64,000 nucleotides of DNA from Halostella limicola (GCF_003675875.1 NZ_RCDI01000003.1:558001-622000), one strand, 5' to 3'; counted from the stretch's first letter, positions 7,888-15,995 are shown. Numbers and translations: made by a program. The notes: a model not told the origin generated them from the sequence alone.

Positions 7888-8286
7888 ATGCGCATGGAGC
7901 TGCGGATCTGCAAGCAGTGCTACGAGGGAACTCACGGCAACCCGGAGAAGACGGCGGTGACCCGCGACATGGTGAACTGCGCGGAGCAGATCCGGGAGTA
8001 CAAGGACCTCATCGGGCTCGACTCCCTGTACATCACGCGGGTCTCCGAGGGCGACCCCGGCGGGGAGGAGACCCTGCCCGCCGTCGTCGCGAGCATCGAG
8101 AACGACCAGATCGCGCTCTCCGACACCCAGCTGACGATGGAGGACGACCAGCAGAACATGCTGGTCTACCCCGAGCCGGAGGACATCCTCGAGGTGCTGA
8201 CGCGGAACCTCGACCAGATCAGCGAGCAGACCCGCCAGGACGTCACCGTCGAACTCTCCGAGGAGGGGGCGCAGCTCGTCTCCTGA
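7888..8286 (+). CDS. Conserved-looking hypothetical protein with N-terminal CxxC
   Basis: The 132-residue soluble protein begins MRMELRICKQCYEGTHGN, with a CxxC pair and one more Cys (MVNCAEQ). The rest is a mixed alpha/beta region (DQIALSDTQLTMEDDQQN) with an acidic C-terminal helix. A start at the second Met (7894) is equally possible. I do not recognise a family or a catalytic motif. It is divergent from the small acidic protein and convergent with yqeC. A single CxxC with a third Cys could bind a metal but is not enough to assign one. Confidence 0.65.
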   Translation: MRMELRICKQCYEGTHGNPEKTAVTRDMVNCAEQIREYKDLIGLDSLYITRVSEGDPGGEETLPAVVASIENDQIALSDTQLTMEDDQQNMLVYPEPEDILEVLTRNLDQISEQTRQDVTVELSEEGAQLVS

Positions 8287-8319
8287 CGGCTCGGCGGCGC
8301 TGACTCCCGTCGCCCCCGC

Positions 8320-9069
8320 TCACTCGACGACTGCGACCAGCGGGTCCTCTGCGGTCATCCGCGCGAGGACGACACGGGGGGCGTCGCAGCGGGCCAGCGT
8401 CTCGGCCGCGACCTCCCTCGCGACGGCCTCCAGTTCCCCGTCGTCGACCTTGTTCACGAGCGGGACCGCCGTCGCACCGTCGGGGACGCCCTTCATACCG
8501 CCGCGCTCGCTGGCGAGCACCGCGGCGACGGCCTCGGGCGTGACCTCGTCGCCGACGTCGATGCCGGCGATCGCGGCGACGCGCTCCGGTCGATGGACGA
8601 GGTCGTCCGTCAGCGGCTCCCCGACGACGTGCGCGCTGGCGACCGGAACGACGACGTCGCTGGCCGGCGGGACCTGCGGCTCGCGGTCGTTCGGTGCCTT
8701 GAGGTCTCTGGTGCGCGCGCCGTCGGCCTTCACGAGCACCGCATCCGCGACTCCCGGGGCGGCGATATCGTCGACGACCGCCGCGTCGTACCCGCGGTAG
8801 CGGTCCTCGCGCTCCCGCTCGGGGACGAGCCCCAGCGGCCAGTCGTCGGCCTCGCGGAGCGCGCTCGCGGGGTCGTCGGTCACCGTCACCGCGGCGACGT
8901 GCCGGTCGAAGATCGGGATCCGGACCGTCGCCGTCACGACGGCGCGGTCGATCCGCCCCGCGAGCGCGTACAGCGTCGTCTTCTTCCCGCCCGCGCCGAC
9001 GACGCTGACGAGGGTGCTCCCGTCGCCCGGCGCGGCGCCGTCCGCGGCGAGCGCGCTCACGATGTCCAT
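8320..9069 (-). CDS. yqeC: YqeC-like protein (selenium/molybdenum hydroxylase accessory family)
   Basis: The 249-residue protein carries a P-loop-like VSVVGAGGKKTTLYALA near residue 25, then VLVKADGARTRDLKAP, PPASDVVVPVASA and PLVNKVDDGE, all landmarks of the YqeC family. Members occur near molybdenum hydroxylases and MobA-type genes and are thought to act in maturation of a labile selenium or molybdenum cofactor; the biochemical role is not settled. Here it sits 2 kb from mobA and the aldehyde oxidoreductase homologue. No selenocysteine machinery is seen in the window, so a molybdenum-related role is the better inference. Confidence 0.75.
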   Translation of the reverse strand: MDIVSALAADGAAPGDGSTLVSVVGAGGKKTTLYALAGRIDRAVVTATVRIPIFDRHVAAVTVTDDPASALREADDWPLGLVPEREREDRYRGYDAAVVDDIAAPGVADAVLVKADGARTRDLKAPNDREPQVPPASDVVVPVASAHVVGEPLTDDLVHRPERVAAIAGIDVGDEVTPEAVAAVLASERGGMKGVPDGATAVPLVNKVDDGELEAVAREVAAETLARCDAPRVVLARMTAEDPLVAVVE

Positions 9070-9107
9070 ACCCTACCGTCGACCCGGCGGCCCAAAAACG
9101 CGGAGGC

Positions 9108-10139
9108 CTACTGCCGCCGGCGCTTGACGATGCCGACGTTGTTCGCGACGCGCTCGGTCATGTCGCGGAACGCCTGTCCCGTCTCGCTGTCCCCGTCGAG
9201 GACGACGGGCTCGCCCTCGTCGCCGCCGTGGCGGACCTCCGGGTCCAGCGGGATGGACCCGAGGAACGGCATCTGATGCTCCTCGGCGAAGCGCTCGCCT
9301 CCGCCCTCGCCGAAGATGGGGTGGTCGCTCCCGCAGTCGGGACACCTGAACGTCGCCATGTTCTCGGCGATGCCGAGCACGGGGGTGTCGTGCTTGCCGA
9401 ACATCTCCAGGCCCTTGCGCGCGTCGTCGAGCGCGACCTCCTGGGGCGTCGTGACGATGACCGACCCCGCGATGGGAACGCTCTGGAGCAGGGTAAGCTG
9501 CGTGTCGCCGGTGCCCGGCGGCAGGTCGACGACCATGTAGTCGAGGTGCCCCCAGTCGACGTCCTCCCAGAGCTGGGTGAGGATCTTGTGGACCATCGGG
9601 CCGCGCCAGATGACGGGGTCGTCCTCGCCGACGAGGAAGGCCATGCTCATCAGCTTCATGCCGAACTGCTCGGGCGGGATGATCGTCTCGTCGGCGGTGG
9701 CCTGTGGCACCTCCTCGGCGTCGACCATCCGCGGGACGTTCGGCCCGTAGACGTCCGCGTCGAACAGGCCGACGCGCGCGCCCATCTGCGAGAGGCCGGC
9801 GGCGAGGTTGACGGCGACGGTGCTCTTGCCGACGCCGCCTTTCCCGCTCGCGACGGCGATGATGTTCTCGACGTTCGGGAGCACCTGCTCGTCGGCCGAG
9901 AGACCGCTGTCGACCTCCGCGGACAGGTCGGTCTCCAGCCCGGCGTCCGAGAGCACCTCGCGGACGCGCTCGGCGATCGCCGTCTCGTTCGGCGAGTACG
10001 GCGCGCCGAGCGCGAGCGAGACCCGCGCGGTCCCGTCCTCGACGGTCACGTCGTTGACGAGGTTCAGCGAAACGATGTCGTCTCCGAGGTCAGGGTCCTC
10101 GACGTCGCGCAGCAGGTCGAGAACGTCGTCTTCGTCCAT
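9108..10139 (-). CDS. Mrp/NBP35-family iron-sulfur carrier ATPase
   Basis: The protein is a cytoplasmic P-loop ATPase that carries and delivers [4Fe-4S] clusters. Its 343 residues comprise an N-terminal MIP18/DUF59 domain (about 1-85, VEDPDLGDDIVSLNLV) and a Mrp domain with the deviant Walker A GKGGVGKST, switch-like DADVYGPNVPRM, Walker B VVDLPPGTGD, and a cluster-binding CPDC in FRCPDCGSDHP. Iron-sulfur enzymes abound nearby (formate dehydrogenase, MoaA, HdrA-like), but such carriers are general housekeeping proteins. It lies downstream of mobA on the same strand, separated by about 130 bases containing a gene remnant. Confidence 0.92.
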   Translation of the reverse strand: MDEDDVLDLLRDVEDPDLGDDIVSLNLVNDVTVEDGTARVSLALGAPYSPNETAIAERVREVLSDAGLETDLSAEVDSGLSADEQVLPNVENIIAVASGKGGVGKSTVAVNLAAGLSQMGARVGLFDADVYGPNVPRMVDAEEVPQATADETIIPPEQFGMKLMSMAFLVGEDDPVIWRGPMVHKILTQLWEDVDWGHLDYMVVDLPPGTGDTQLTLLQSVPIAGSVIVTTPQEVALDDARKGLEMFGKHDTPVLGIAENMATFRCPDCGSDHPIFGEGGGERFAEEHQMPFLGSIPLDPEVRHGGDEGEPVVLDGDSETGQAFRDMTERVANNVGIVKRRRQ

Positions 10140-10181
10140 GACCGAAGATACGTCGCGTCGCGTCGATAAGGGTTTTGACCG

Positions 10182-10284
10182 TTACTCCAGGTCGGTCCCC
10201 GAATCGACCGTCTCCGCCCGCGCGAGGCCGTCCCGCACCTCGTCGATCCGCACGGTGACGTGCTCGCCCCAGTTACTCTCCAGA
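10182..10284 (-). pseudogene. Orphan coding remnant, TRAM-like tail
   Basis: Between mobA and the Mrp gene the minus strand reads WGEHVTVRIDEVRDGLAR, continuing AETVDSGTDLE and a stop at 10182. This has the look of a real protein end and resembles the final strands of a TRAM domain (GDxVxVxIxxVRxxxAxAxV). The frame has no usable ATG: only two internal GTGs occur, and upstream it overlaps the mobA 3' end in another frame. I read it as the 3' stump of a deleted gene. The TRAM assignment is a pattern judgement only. Confidence 0.35.
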
Positions 10285-10944
10285 CGATGCCTCGAAGCGC
10301 TGGGCGGCGGCCTCGAACTCCTCGTACGTGTTCAGGTTCTCGAAGGTGTCGAGCGTCCCGACCTCCCGGATCTCGTCCTCGTCCACGACGACGTAGTCGA
10401 GGTCGAACAGGGGTGCGACGATCTTGCGCTCGCCCGCCGCGAGCGCCTCCTCGCAGGCGTCGGCCATCGCGTCCGCGCGGTAGACGGCCTGCGTCGTCTG
10501 GAACCACTGGTCGTCCAGTTGCGGAACGGCGGCGTCGCGCCCCGCCGCCCGGTCGAACAGGTAGTCGACGACGGCGGGCTCGACGAACGGCATGTCGCAG
10601 GCGACGACGGCGGCGTACTCCGCCTCCGCCGCCCGCAGGCCCGTCCTGATGCCCGCCACCGGCCCCTCGTCGGGGTCGGGGTCCTCGGCGAACGTCACGT
10701 CGCGGTCGTACTCCGCCATCGCCGCCCGGATCGCGTCGACCTGGTCGGCGCGGCAGTTGACGACGAGCTCGTCGACCACGCCGGCGATCCCGTCCGCGAC
10801 CCGCCGGATCATCGGCGTCCCGGCGAGGTCGGCGACCGCCTTGTCCTCGTCGCCGAACCGCGTCGACCGCCCGCCAGCGACGATCACGCCGGCCCGGCGT
10901 CCTGTACCTTCCGCTGACTTTCCCGCTGAGCTACGATCACTCAT
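10273..10944 (-). CDS. mobA: Molybdenum cofactor guanylyltransferase MobA
   Basis: MobA attaches GMP to molybdopterin, making the guanine dinucleotide form used by formate dehydrogenase-type enzymes. The 223-residue protein has the nucleotidyltransferase signature VIVAGGRSTRFGDEDKAV near the N-terminus, then VVNCRADQ, DEGPVAGIRTGL and VACDMPFVEP with the metal-binding Asp. The start at 10944 gives a short Ser/Gly-rich leader; a longer version from 10980 would overlap the divergent gene. Only 29 bases separate it from the oxidoreductase gene on the other strand, so the two must share a compact promoter region. Confidence 0.9.
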   Translation of the reverse strand: MSDRSSAGKSAEGTGRRAGVIVAGGRSTRFGDEDKAVADLAGTPMIRRVADGIAGVVDELVVNCRADQVDAIRAAMAEYDRDVTFAEDPDPDEGPVAGIRTGLRAAEAEYAAVVACDMPFVEPAVVDYLFDRAAGRDAAVPQLDDQWFQTTQAVYRADAMADACEEALAAGERKIVAPLFDLDYVVVDEDEIREVGTLDTFENLNTYEEFEAAAQRFEASSGE

Positions 10945-10973
10945 TAGACGTTCCGTTCCGTTTTTGCTGATAG

Positions 10974-12746
10974 ATGTCACACCGCGCGCCTGCAGGGCTT
11001 CTCCGTGTCGACCTTTCGGACGGCACCGTTAAGAGCGAACGGGTCCCCGAGCGCTGGCGCCGCGACTACGTCGGCGGGAAGGGACTCGGCGCGCGCTACC
11101 TGTACGAGGAGCTCGACCCGGGGGCGGACCCGCTCGGGCCCGAGAACGTCCTGCTGTTCATGCACGGCCCGCTCTCGGCCGCGCTGCCGGGCGAGCCCCG
11201 GTACGCGGCCGTCACGAAGTCGCCGCTGACCGGGACCTTCCTCGACTCCTACAGCGGCGGCGAGTTCGCCGAGCGGCTCCGCGGGGCGCTCGGCGACCAC
11301 CTCGGCTTGCTCGTCACCGGCCGCGCCGAGGAACCGGTTCGGATCGAGATCGAGGACGGCGAGGCGACCGTCGAGCCGACCGATTCGTGGGGCGAGGACG
11401 CCGTGGCGACGTGCGAGGCCCATCCGGACGCCGCGGTGGCCTGCGTCGGCCCCGCCGGCGAGAACGCCGTCGAGTACGCGACCATCGCCTCGGACGAGGC
11501 GAACCACCACGCCGGCCGCGGCGGGGCGGGCGCGGTCATGGGAGCGAAGCGGCTCAAGGCGGTCGTCGTCCGCGGCGACCCGCCGGACGGGGACGACTTC
11601 GACGACCTGCGGGACCGCGCCGCGGCGGCCTACGGCGACGCCGAGGTCGGCCGCTGGCAGCGCGCCAGCGGTACGGTCGAGTCCGCGGAGTTCGCGAACG
11701 AGGTCGGCGTCCTCTCGACCCGCGGCTGGCAAGAGAGCGGGTTCGAGGGGACCGACGCCATCGGCGTCGAGGCGGTCCGCGACGCCGCCACGGGCCGGGA
11801 GAACGAGGACGCGGACGTGCCGGGCGGGTTCCGCGTCGACACCGACGACGGCGAGTACGTCCCCCGCGGGGCGAGCGCGATGTCGCTCGGCGCGGGGCTG
11901 GGCGTCGACGAGTTCGACGCCGTGGCGGCGCTCGGCGAGACCTGCGACCGCCTCGGCGTCGACGTCATCAGCGCCGGGAGCTCGGTGGCGTGGGCCGTCC
12001 GCGCGAGCGAGACCGGCGCGATAGACCGCGAGTTCTCGTTCGGCGACGCCGAGAGCGCCCGGACGCTCATCGAGGAGATCGCCGGCCGCGAGACGCCGCT
12101 GGGCGACGCGCTGGCCGACGGCGTCGACGCCGCGGCCGAGCGCTTCGGCGGGGGCGACCTCGTGCCGACCGTGAAGGCGATGGAGCTACCGGGGTACGAC
12201 CCCCGCGGTTCCCGCGCGATGGCGCTCGCGTACGCCACCAGCGACCGCGGCGGCTGTCACCGCCGCGCCCGCCCCGTCGAGGAGGAGGTGTTCGGCGACT
12301 GGTCGGACGGCGACCGCGTCCGCGCCGTGATCGCCGAGCAGGACCGCCGGTCGCTGGTCTGGAGCCTCGTCGGCGACGACTTCGGCGGCGAGGTGCTCGA
12401 CGACCTGGCCGCGGAGTGGTTCGCCGCCGTCGGGCAGGACCGCACGCCGGAGGGCCTCCGGACGGCCGGCGAGCGGATCTGGACGCTGGTCCGCCTGTTC
12501 AACGTCCGCGAGGGGTTCGACCGCGCGGACGACGAGCTGCCGCCCGTGCTGACCGAGTCGGTTGACGACGCCGACGGCATCGACCCGACGGCGTTCGACG
12601 ACCTCCTGCGGCGCTACTACGCGGCCCGCAGCTGGGACCGCCGCGGCCGCCCGACGAGGGCGCTGTGTGACAGGCTCGGACTGCTCGACACCGTGGACGA
12701 CGATACCCCCGTCGCGGACGCTCCCGCGACTCCCCCAGAGCAATGA
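10974..12746 (+). CDS. Aldehyde ferredoxin oxidoreductase homologue lacking cluster cysteines
   Basis: The 590-residue protein is clearly of the AOR family: N-terminal LLRVDLSDGTVKSERVPE, YVGGKGLGARYL, the cofactor segments GRGGAGAVMGAKRLKAVVV and GYDPRGSRAMALAYATSDRG. Known members oxidise aldehydes using tungsten or molybdenum bis-pterin plus one [4Fe-4S] cluster bound by CxxCxxxC and a distant Cys. Here the first motif region reads VPRGASAMSLGAGLG and the last ligand region reads RRSLVWSLVGDDFGG, so all four ligands are absent. Only five scattered Cys remain. It overlaps the following gene by ATGA and is divergent from mobA. A catalytic role without the cluster is uncertain. Confidence 0.85.
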   Translation: MSHRAPAGLLRVDLSDGTVKSERVPERWRRDYVGGKGLGARYLYEELDPGADPLGPENVLLFMHGPLSAALPGEPRYAAVTKSPLTGTFLDSYSGGEFAERLRGALGDHLGLLVTGRAEEPVRIEIEDGEATVEPTDSWGEDAVATCEAHPDAAVACVGPAGENAVEYATIASDEANHHAGRGGAGAVMGAKRLKAVVVRGDPPDGDDFDDLRDRAAAAYGDAEVGRWQRASGTVESAEFANEVGVLSTRGWQESGFEGTDAIGVEAVRDAATGRENEDADVPGGFRVDTDDGEYVPRGASAMSLGAGLGVDEFDAVAALGETCDRLGVDVISAGSSVAWAVRASETGAIDREFSFGDAESARTLIEEIAGRETPLGDALADGVDAAAERFGGGDLVPTVKAMELPGYDPRGSRAMALAYATSDRGGCHRRARPVEEEVFGDWSDGDRVRAVIAEQDRRSLVWSLVGDDFGGEVLDDLAAEWFAAVGQDRTPEGLRTAGERIWTLVRLFNVREGFDRADDELPPVLTESVDDADGIDPTAFDDLLRRYYAARSWDRRGRPTRALCDRLGLLDTVDDDTPVADAPATPPEQ

Positions 12747-13579
12747 CCGAACGGATCGATCTGGACGATGTCGACGCCGGCGAACCGGACGACGGAGACG
12801 AGTCGAACGAGGGCGACTGGATCTGGCGCGACGAGGGCGACGATGACGCCCCCGTCTCGACGCAGTCGGCGGCGGACGCGCCGGTCGGCCCCTCGTCTGC
12901 CGGAGACGGCGCTGCCGACGACGGTAGCCCGTCATCGGACGAGGAGGATGCCCCGACGCCGTCGAAGCCCGCGTCGAGTGAAGGCGGGTCGGCCGATGCC
13001 TCCAACGCCGCCGACGCGAGCGGCGAGGCCCGGGTCCCCCACGTCCCGCGTGAATCGCACGGGAGTCCAGCGGGGATCCCCAAGGAGACCGGCGGGGCCG
13101 GCGCGGGATCCGGCTCGGGCGGTCAGGGGACCGAGGCGTCGAACGACGCGGGCGGCACTGGCGCCGAGCCGCCGGAATCGGCGGCGAGCGGCCCTCACGG
13201 GGGCGGCGTCGACGAGATGGCGACGGCGTTCACCTACGAGGCGCTGAAACGGCTCTCGAACCCCGCGGCCGCCGTCGCCGACGCGAAGCGCTGGTCGGAC
13301 TGGATCGGTATCGTGGGGGACGTGCCCGCCCACGTCATCGGCACGTTCCAGCGCGAGCACGGCATCGACGCCGACTTCTTCAACGGGACCGGCACCGGGC
13401 CCGGCGAGCGGCTGGCCGGGATCGACGAACACTCGATGTTCTACTCCGAACGCATGGTCGTCGTCGGCGTCGCGGGCGAGGAGCCCATCGCCGAGGAAGC
13501 CGGCTGGGAGTTCGTCCCACTCGCCGACGCCGCGGCGAACGCCGGGTGGGACGCGGAGGCAGGTTCCGAAAGGGACTGA
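12743..13579 (+). CDS. Hypothetical protein with disordered N-terminus, coupled to the AOR homologue
   Basis: The first 145 residues of this 278-residue protein are low-complexity (Asp, Ser, Ala, Gly-rich) and probably disordered. The C-terminal 125 residues form a compact domain (FTYEALKRLSNPAAAVADAK, then WSDWIGIVGDVPAHVIGTF and EEAGWEFVPLADAAANAGW) that I associate tentatively with a haloarchaeal DUF (DUF7124-like). Its ATG overlaps the oxidoreductase TGA, indicating translational coupling and suggesting a partner or assembly role. No metal-binding motif is visible. Confidence 0.7.
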   Translation: MTERIDLDDVDAGEPDDGDESNEGDWIWRDEGDDDAPVSTQSAADAPVGPSSAGDGAADDGSPSSDEEDAPTPSKPASSEGGSADASNAADASGEARVPHVPRESHGSPAGIPKETGGAGAGSGSGGQGTEASNDAGGTGAEPPESAASGPHGGGVDEMATAFTYEALKRLSNPAAAVADAKRWSDWIGIVGDVPAHVIGTFQREHGIDADFFNGTGTGPGERLAGIDEHSMFYSERMVVVGVAGEEPIAEEAGWEFVPLADAAANAGWDAEAGSERD

Positions 13580-13647
13580 GACTGATACATCGAGGCGCGG
13601 AGGGGTTGGTCAACCGTTTTTGGCGTCGGCGTGGGAGTCACTAGCGC

Positions 13648-14142
13648 ATGACCAACCGATACGCTGTCCGGCAGCATCCGGTCCTCACGGCGCTCGTGTT
13701 GCTGGTCGGGGCGTGGCTGTTCCTCACCGTCCTGAACGTGTTCACGTCGATGGGCGCGACCGGGCCGTTCGAGGGGTACATCGGGCACACGCCGGCGAGC
13801 GGGTGGGTCGGGCTGGCGGTGCTCCTCGCCGCGCTCGGCTTCCTCGTCGTGGTGTACGGCGAACTGGGCGAGTCGGGGCCGCTACCCGACACCTTCCCGC
13901 CGGACGAGTCCGCCGAGCGCGGTCACGGCGGCGGGCGCGAGCACCACCACACCCAGCGCTCCGAGCGGATGGCGTCGGCCCGGACCGACCGGACGGAGCC
14001 GCGGACGTACTACGAGTGCCAGCGTTGCGGGACCGTCTCCGAGTCCGACGAGGCCATCGAGGAGCCGCACACCCGCTACTGCGGCGTCTGCGAGGCCGAG
14101 ACCGAGTGGGTGCCGGCGAACGAGGAGGGCCGGCGGGAATGA
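13648..14142 (+). CDS. Membrane protein with C-terminal zinc ribbon
   Basis: The 164-residue protein has two hydrophobic helices (about residues 11-33 and 51-72), a His/Gly-rich basic linker (GHGGGREHHHTQ), and a C-terminal zinc ribbon with CQRC and CGVC pairs (YYECQRCGTVSE, RYCGVCEAE). The ribbon is probably cytoplasmic. It overlaps the next gene by ATGA, and that product is another zinc ribbon with the same YYEC opening, so the two ribbons may be related by duplication. Function is unknown. Confidence 0.7.
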   Translation: MTNRYAVRQHPVLTALVLLVGAWLFLTVLNVFTSMGATGPFEGYIGHTPASGWVGLAVLLAALGFLVVVYGELGESGPLPDTFPPDESAERGHGGGREHHHTQRSERMASARTDRTEPRTYYECQRCGTVSESDEAIEEPHTRYCGVCEAETEWVPANEEGRRE

Positions 14143-14276
14143 CGTACTACGAGTGCGCCGAGTGCGGCCACATGGAGCAACTGCTGACCGAACAGGTGCG
14201 TCCCTGCCCCGTCTGCGAGAAGCCGCGAGCCTTCGAGCCGGCGTTCGCCGACGACGACGCGGGGGTGTCGTTTTGA
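14139..14276 (+). CDS. Tiny zinc-ribbon protein (45 residues)
   Basis: This small ORF encodes MTYYECAECGHMEQLLTEQ followed by a CPVCEK pair and an acidic tail. The CxxC-x17-CxxC spacing is that of a single zinc ribbon. Its ATG overlaps the upstream TGA (ATGA) and its stop overlaps the TTG start of the next gene (TTGA), so it is the middle member of a tightly coupled trio. Such tiny haloarchaeal zinc-finger proteins are often regulatory, but nothing here fixes a role. Confidence 0.7.
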   Translation: MTYYECAECGHMEQLLTEQVRPCPVCEKPRAFEPAFADDDAGVSF

Positions 14277-14647
14277 CGCTCTCGTTCGAGCCCGGCGACC
14301 GCTTCATGGAGGCGGTCGACGAGTGGAGCGACGAGCGGATGACCGACGCAGAGAGCGCGATGGAGACGAAGGCCGAACAGGCGCTGCTGGAGGTCGAACA
14401 CCTCGTGAGCGGCGTCGACGAGGTCGAGTTCGAGGTGGAAGGGACGACCGTCCACCATCACCCGACCCCTGACCTCCGCGAGTTCCTCGACGAGCAGGCC
14501 GCGGAGACCGGACTCGACCCCGAGCGGATCCTGAAGCTCCACGTCGATCTGTACGCCCGCGTCTTCCTCGAAGGGGACATGGCGGGGCCGCCGGGGGGAC
14601 CGACGGGCGGTCCGGCGGGCGGCCCTCCCGGCGGGCCCCCGACGTGA
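14273..14647 (+). CDS. Hypothetical acidic protein with Gly-Pro repeat tail
   Basis: The likely start is TTG 14273, overlapping the previous stop; ATG 14306 is the alternative if coupling is not used. The 124-residue protein has a helical acidic body (FMEAVDEWSDERMTDAESAM, then VEFEVEGTTVHHHPTPDL) and ends in GGP-rich repeats (PGGPTGGPAGGP and similar) from about residue 103. The Gly-Pro tail is probably disordered. No family is recognised. It is convergent with the Tat lipoprotein gene, 13 bases away. Confidence 0.65.
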   Translation: MTLSFEPGDRFMEAVDEWSDERMTDAESAMETKAEQALLEVEHLVSGVDEVEFEVEGTTVHHHPTPDLREFLDEQAAETGLDPERILKLHVDLYARVFLEGDMAGPPGGPTGGPAGGPPGGPPT

Positions 14648-14660
14648 CCGCGTCGGCCGC

Positions 14661-15893
14661 TCAGAACCCGGGCAGCGCCCGGTACTCCCGCGTCGGGACG
14701 TAGAAGTTCGCCCGCGATCGGACGGTGATAAACTTCAGGATGCCGTTGTTGTCCGTGTCGCGGACGCGCTCGCTCTCGTCGCGGACGTACCAGCCGTTCA
14801 TCGCCTTGCGCGTCTTCTCGAAGTCGTCGAGCGACGCCTGAAAGGAGAGGAAGTGGACGCCCGCCCGGCCGCCGTCGACGGTGTTGAAGTCTCGCCGGAG
14901 GACGATCGGTTCCCCGTCCTCCCGGACGCGGGCGACCTTCTCGTGGTGGCCGACGACGTCGTGCTCGCTCGCGTGCTCCGGGACCGCGTCGCTGAACGGG
15001 ACGGTGTCGGTGAACCCCTCGACGTCGTCGGCGTCGAACTCGGGGGAGAACATCCGGGCGACGCGCTCCTCCTCGTCGAACGCGTCGAACCACCGCGTGA
15101 GCGACTGCGTGAGGTGGCTCAGGTGCATGGTCGTCCCCCCGCCGTAGGGACCGTCGTCGATGGTGACACGGTCCTCGCTGGCCTGCGTGCCGCGCAGGCC
15201 GGAGCGAAAGCCCATGAACATCCGGTCGCCCTCGGACAGCGGGGGATCCTCCGGGATCCCCTCCGCGCCGGTGTGTTCGACCGGCAGCCCCTCGCCCACG
15301 AACCCCGTCCGGCGCCCGACGGTCGAGAACGCGTCGCCGAGCTTGTCGTCGACCGGCACGTCGCCGATCGAGTCGCGGTTCCCGACCATGGCGTTCTCCG
15401 CGGCCCCGAGGTGGGAGGGAACGTCGCTCGACAGCACGAGCGCGGCGTCGATGTCGAGCAGGTCGGGGTCGTCCGTCCGCGAGAGTACCTCGGGGCGGCG
15501 GACCGGGACCGCGTCGAGCGCGCCGACCCGCTCGAAGTAGCCCGGCCCCCAGGCGAGGAGGTGGAAGAGCCCGCTCGGCGACCAGTCGAAGGCCGCTTCC
15601 AGCGCCCGCATCGCTCGCTCTATCGTCCGCCCAGTCTCGACCGACGGCGACGCCTCCAGGTCGAGCAGCAGGACGCGGTGGTGGCGGGGAAGCAGCGGGT
15701 TCCCGTGGTCGTCCTGTCTCACGTACGCCGACTGGGCGTGCTGTCGGTCGGGGAGGACGTCCGCGTGCGGGTTCGGGTCGAGGTCCAGATCCGTCTCGGA
15801 CCGGGAGGCCGCGAGCGGGTTGGAACACCCCGCGAGGCCGACGGCCCCGGCGATGCCGGCGAGCTTGCCGAGGAGGGCGCGGCGCCGTTCCAT
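14661..15893 (-). CDS. Tat-exported lipoprotein, DyP-peroxidase-like
   Basis: The 410-residue protein begins with a twin-arginine signal (ERRRALLGKLAG) and lipobox VGLAGC, predicting export and lipid anchoring. The body resembles the DyP-type heme peroxidase fold: MFMGFRSGLRGTQAS, HLSHLTQSLTRWFD with candidate proximal His residues, and the C-terminal VLRRDFNTVDGGRAGVHF followed by LSFQASLDDFEKTR, typical of DyP proteins. The canonical GxxDG motif is not obvious, so catalysis is uncertain and the protein may be a divergent relative (DUF7405-like). The start chosen is directly at the signal peptide. TATA-like TTATTAG lies about 31-37 bases upstream, suggesting a leaderless transcript. Confidence 0.65.
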   Translation of the reverse strand: MERRRALLGKLAGIAGAVGLAGCSNPLAASRSETDLDLDPNPHADVLPDRQHAQSAYVRQDDHGNPLLPRHHRVLLLDLEASPSVETGRTIERAMRALEAAFDWSPSGLFHLLAWGPGYFERVGALDAVPVRRPEVLSRTDDPDLLDIDAALVLSSDVPSHLGAAENAMVGNRDSIGDVPVDDKLGDAFSTVGRRTGFVGEGLPVEHTGAEGIPEDPPLSEGDRMFMGFRSGLRGTQASEDRVTIDDGPYGGGTTMHLSHLTQSLTRWFDAFDEEERVARMFSPEFDADDVEGFTDTVPFSDAVPEHASEHDVVGHHEKVARVREDGEPIVLRRDFNTVDGGRAGVHFLSFQASLDDFEKTRKAMNGWYVRDESERVRDTDNNGILKFITVRSRANFYVPTREYRALPGF

Positions 15894-15920
15894 GTGGATC
15901 GGTATCGTGTACCGTGTTCC

Positions 15921-15972
15921 GGCTAATAAGCGCGTCGTGTGTCCGAAAGCCGAGGGCTGGAAGCGTTTAAGC
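15921..15972. promoter_or_regulatory. Divergent promoter region with two TATA-like boxes
   Basis: On the minus strand TTATTAG (about 15924-15930) lies 31-37 bases before the lipoprotein start. On the plus strand GTTTAAG (15965-15971) lies about 28 bases before the first small membrane gene. The spacing at both genes suits leaderless archaeal transcription. Confidence 0.5.
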
Positions 15973-15995
15973 GAATTCGGGGCCACACTGGGATT

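Noticed and set aside
14577-14645. GGP-coding repeats considered as a CRISPR or satellite array
   Set aside because: The units are short, in frame and translated as a Gly-Pro tail; there are no spacers.
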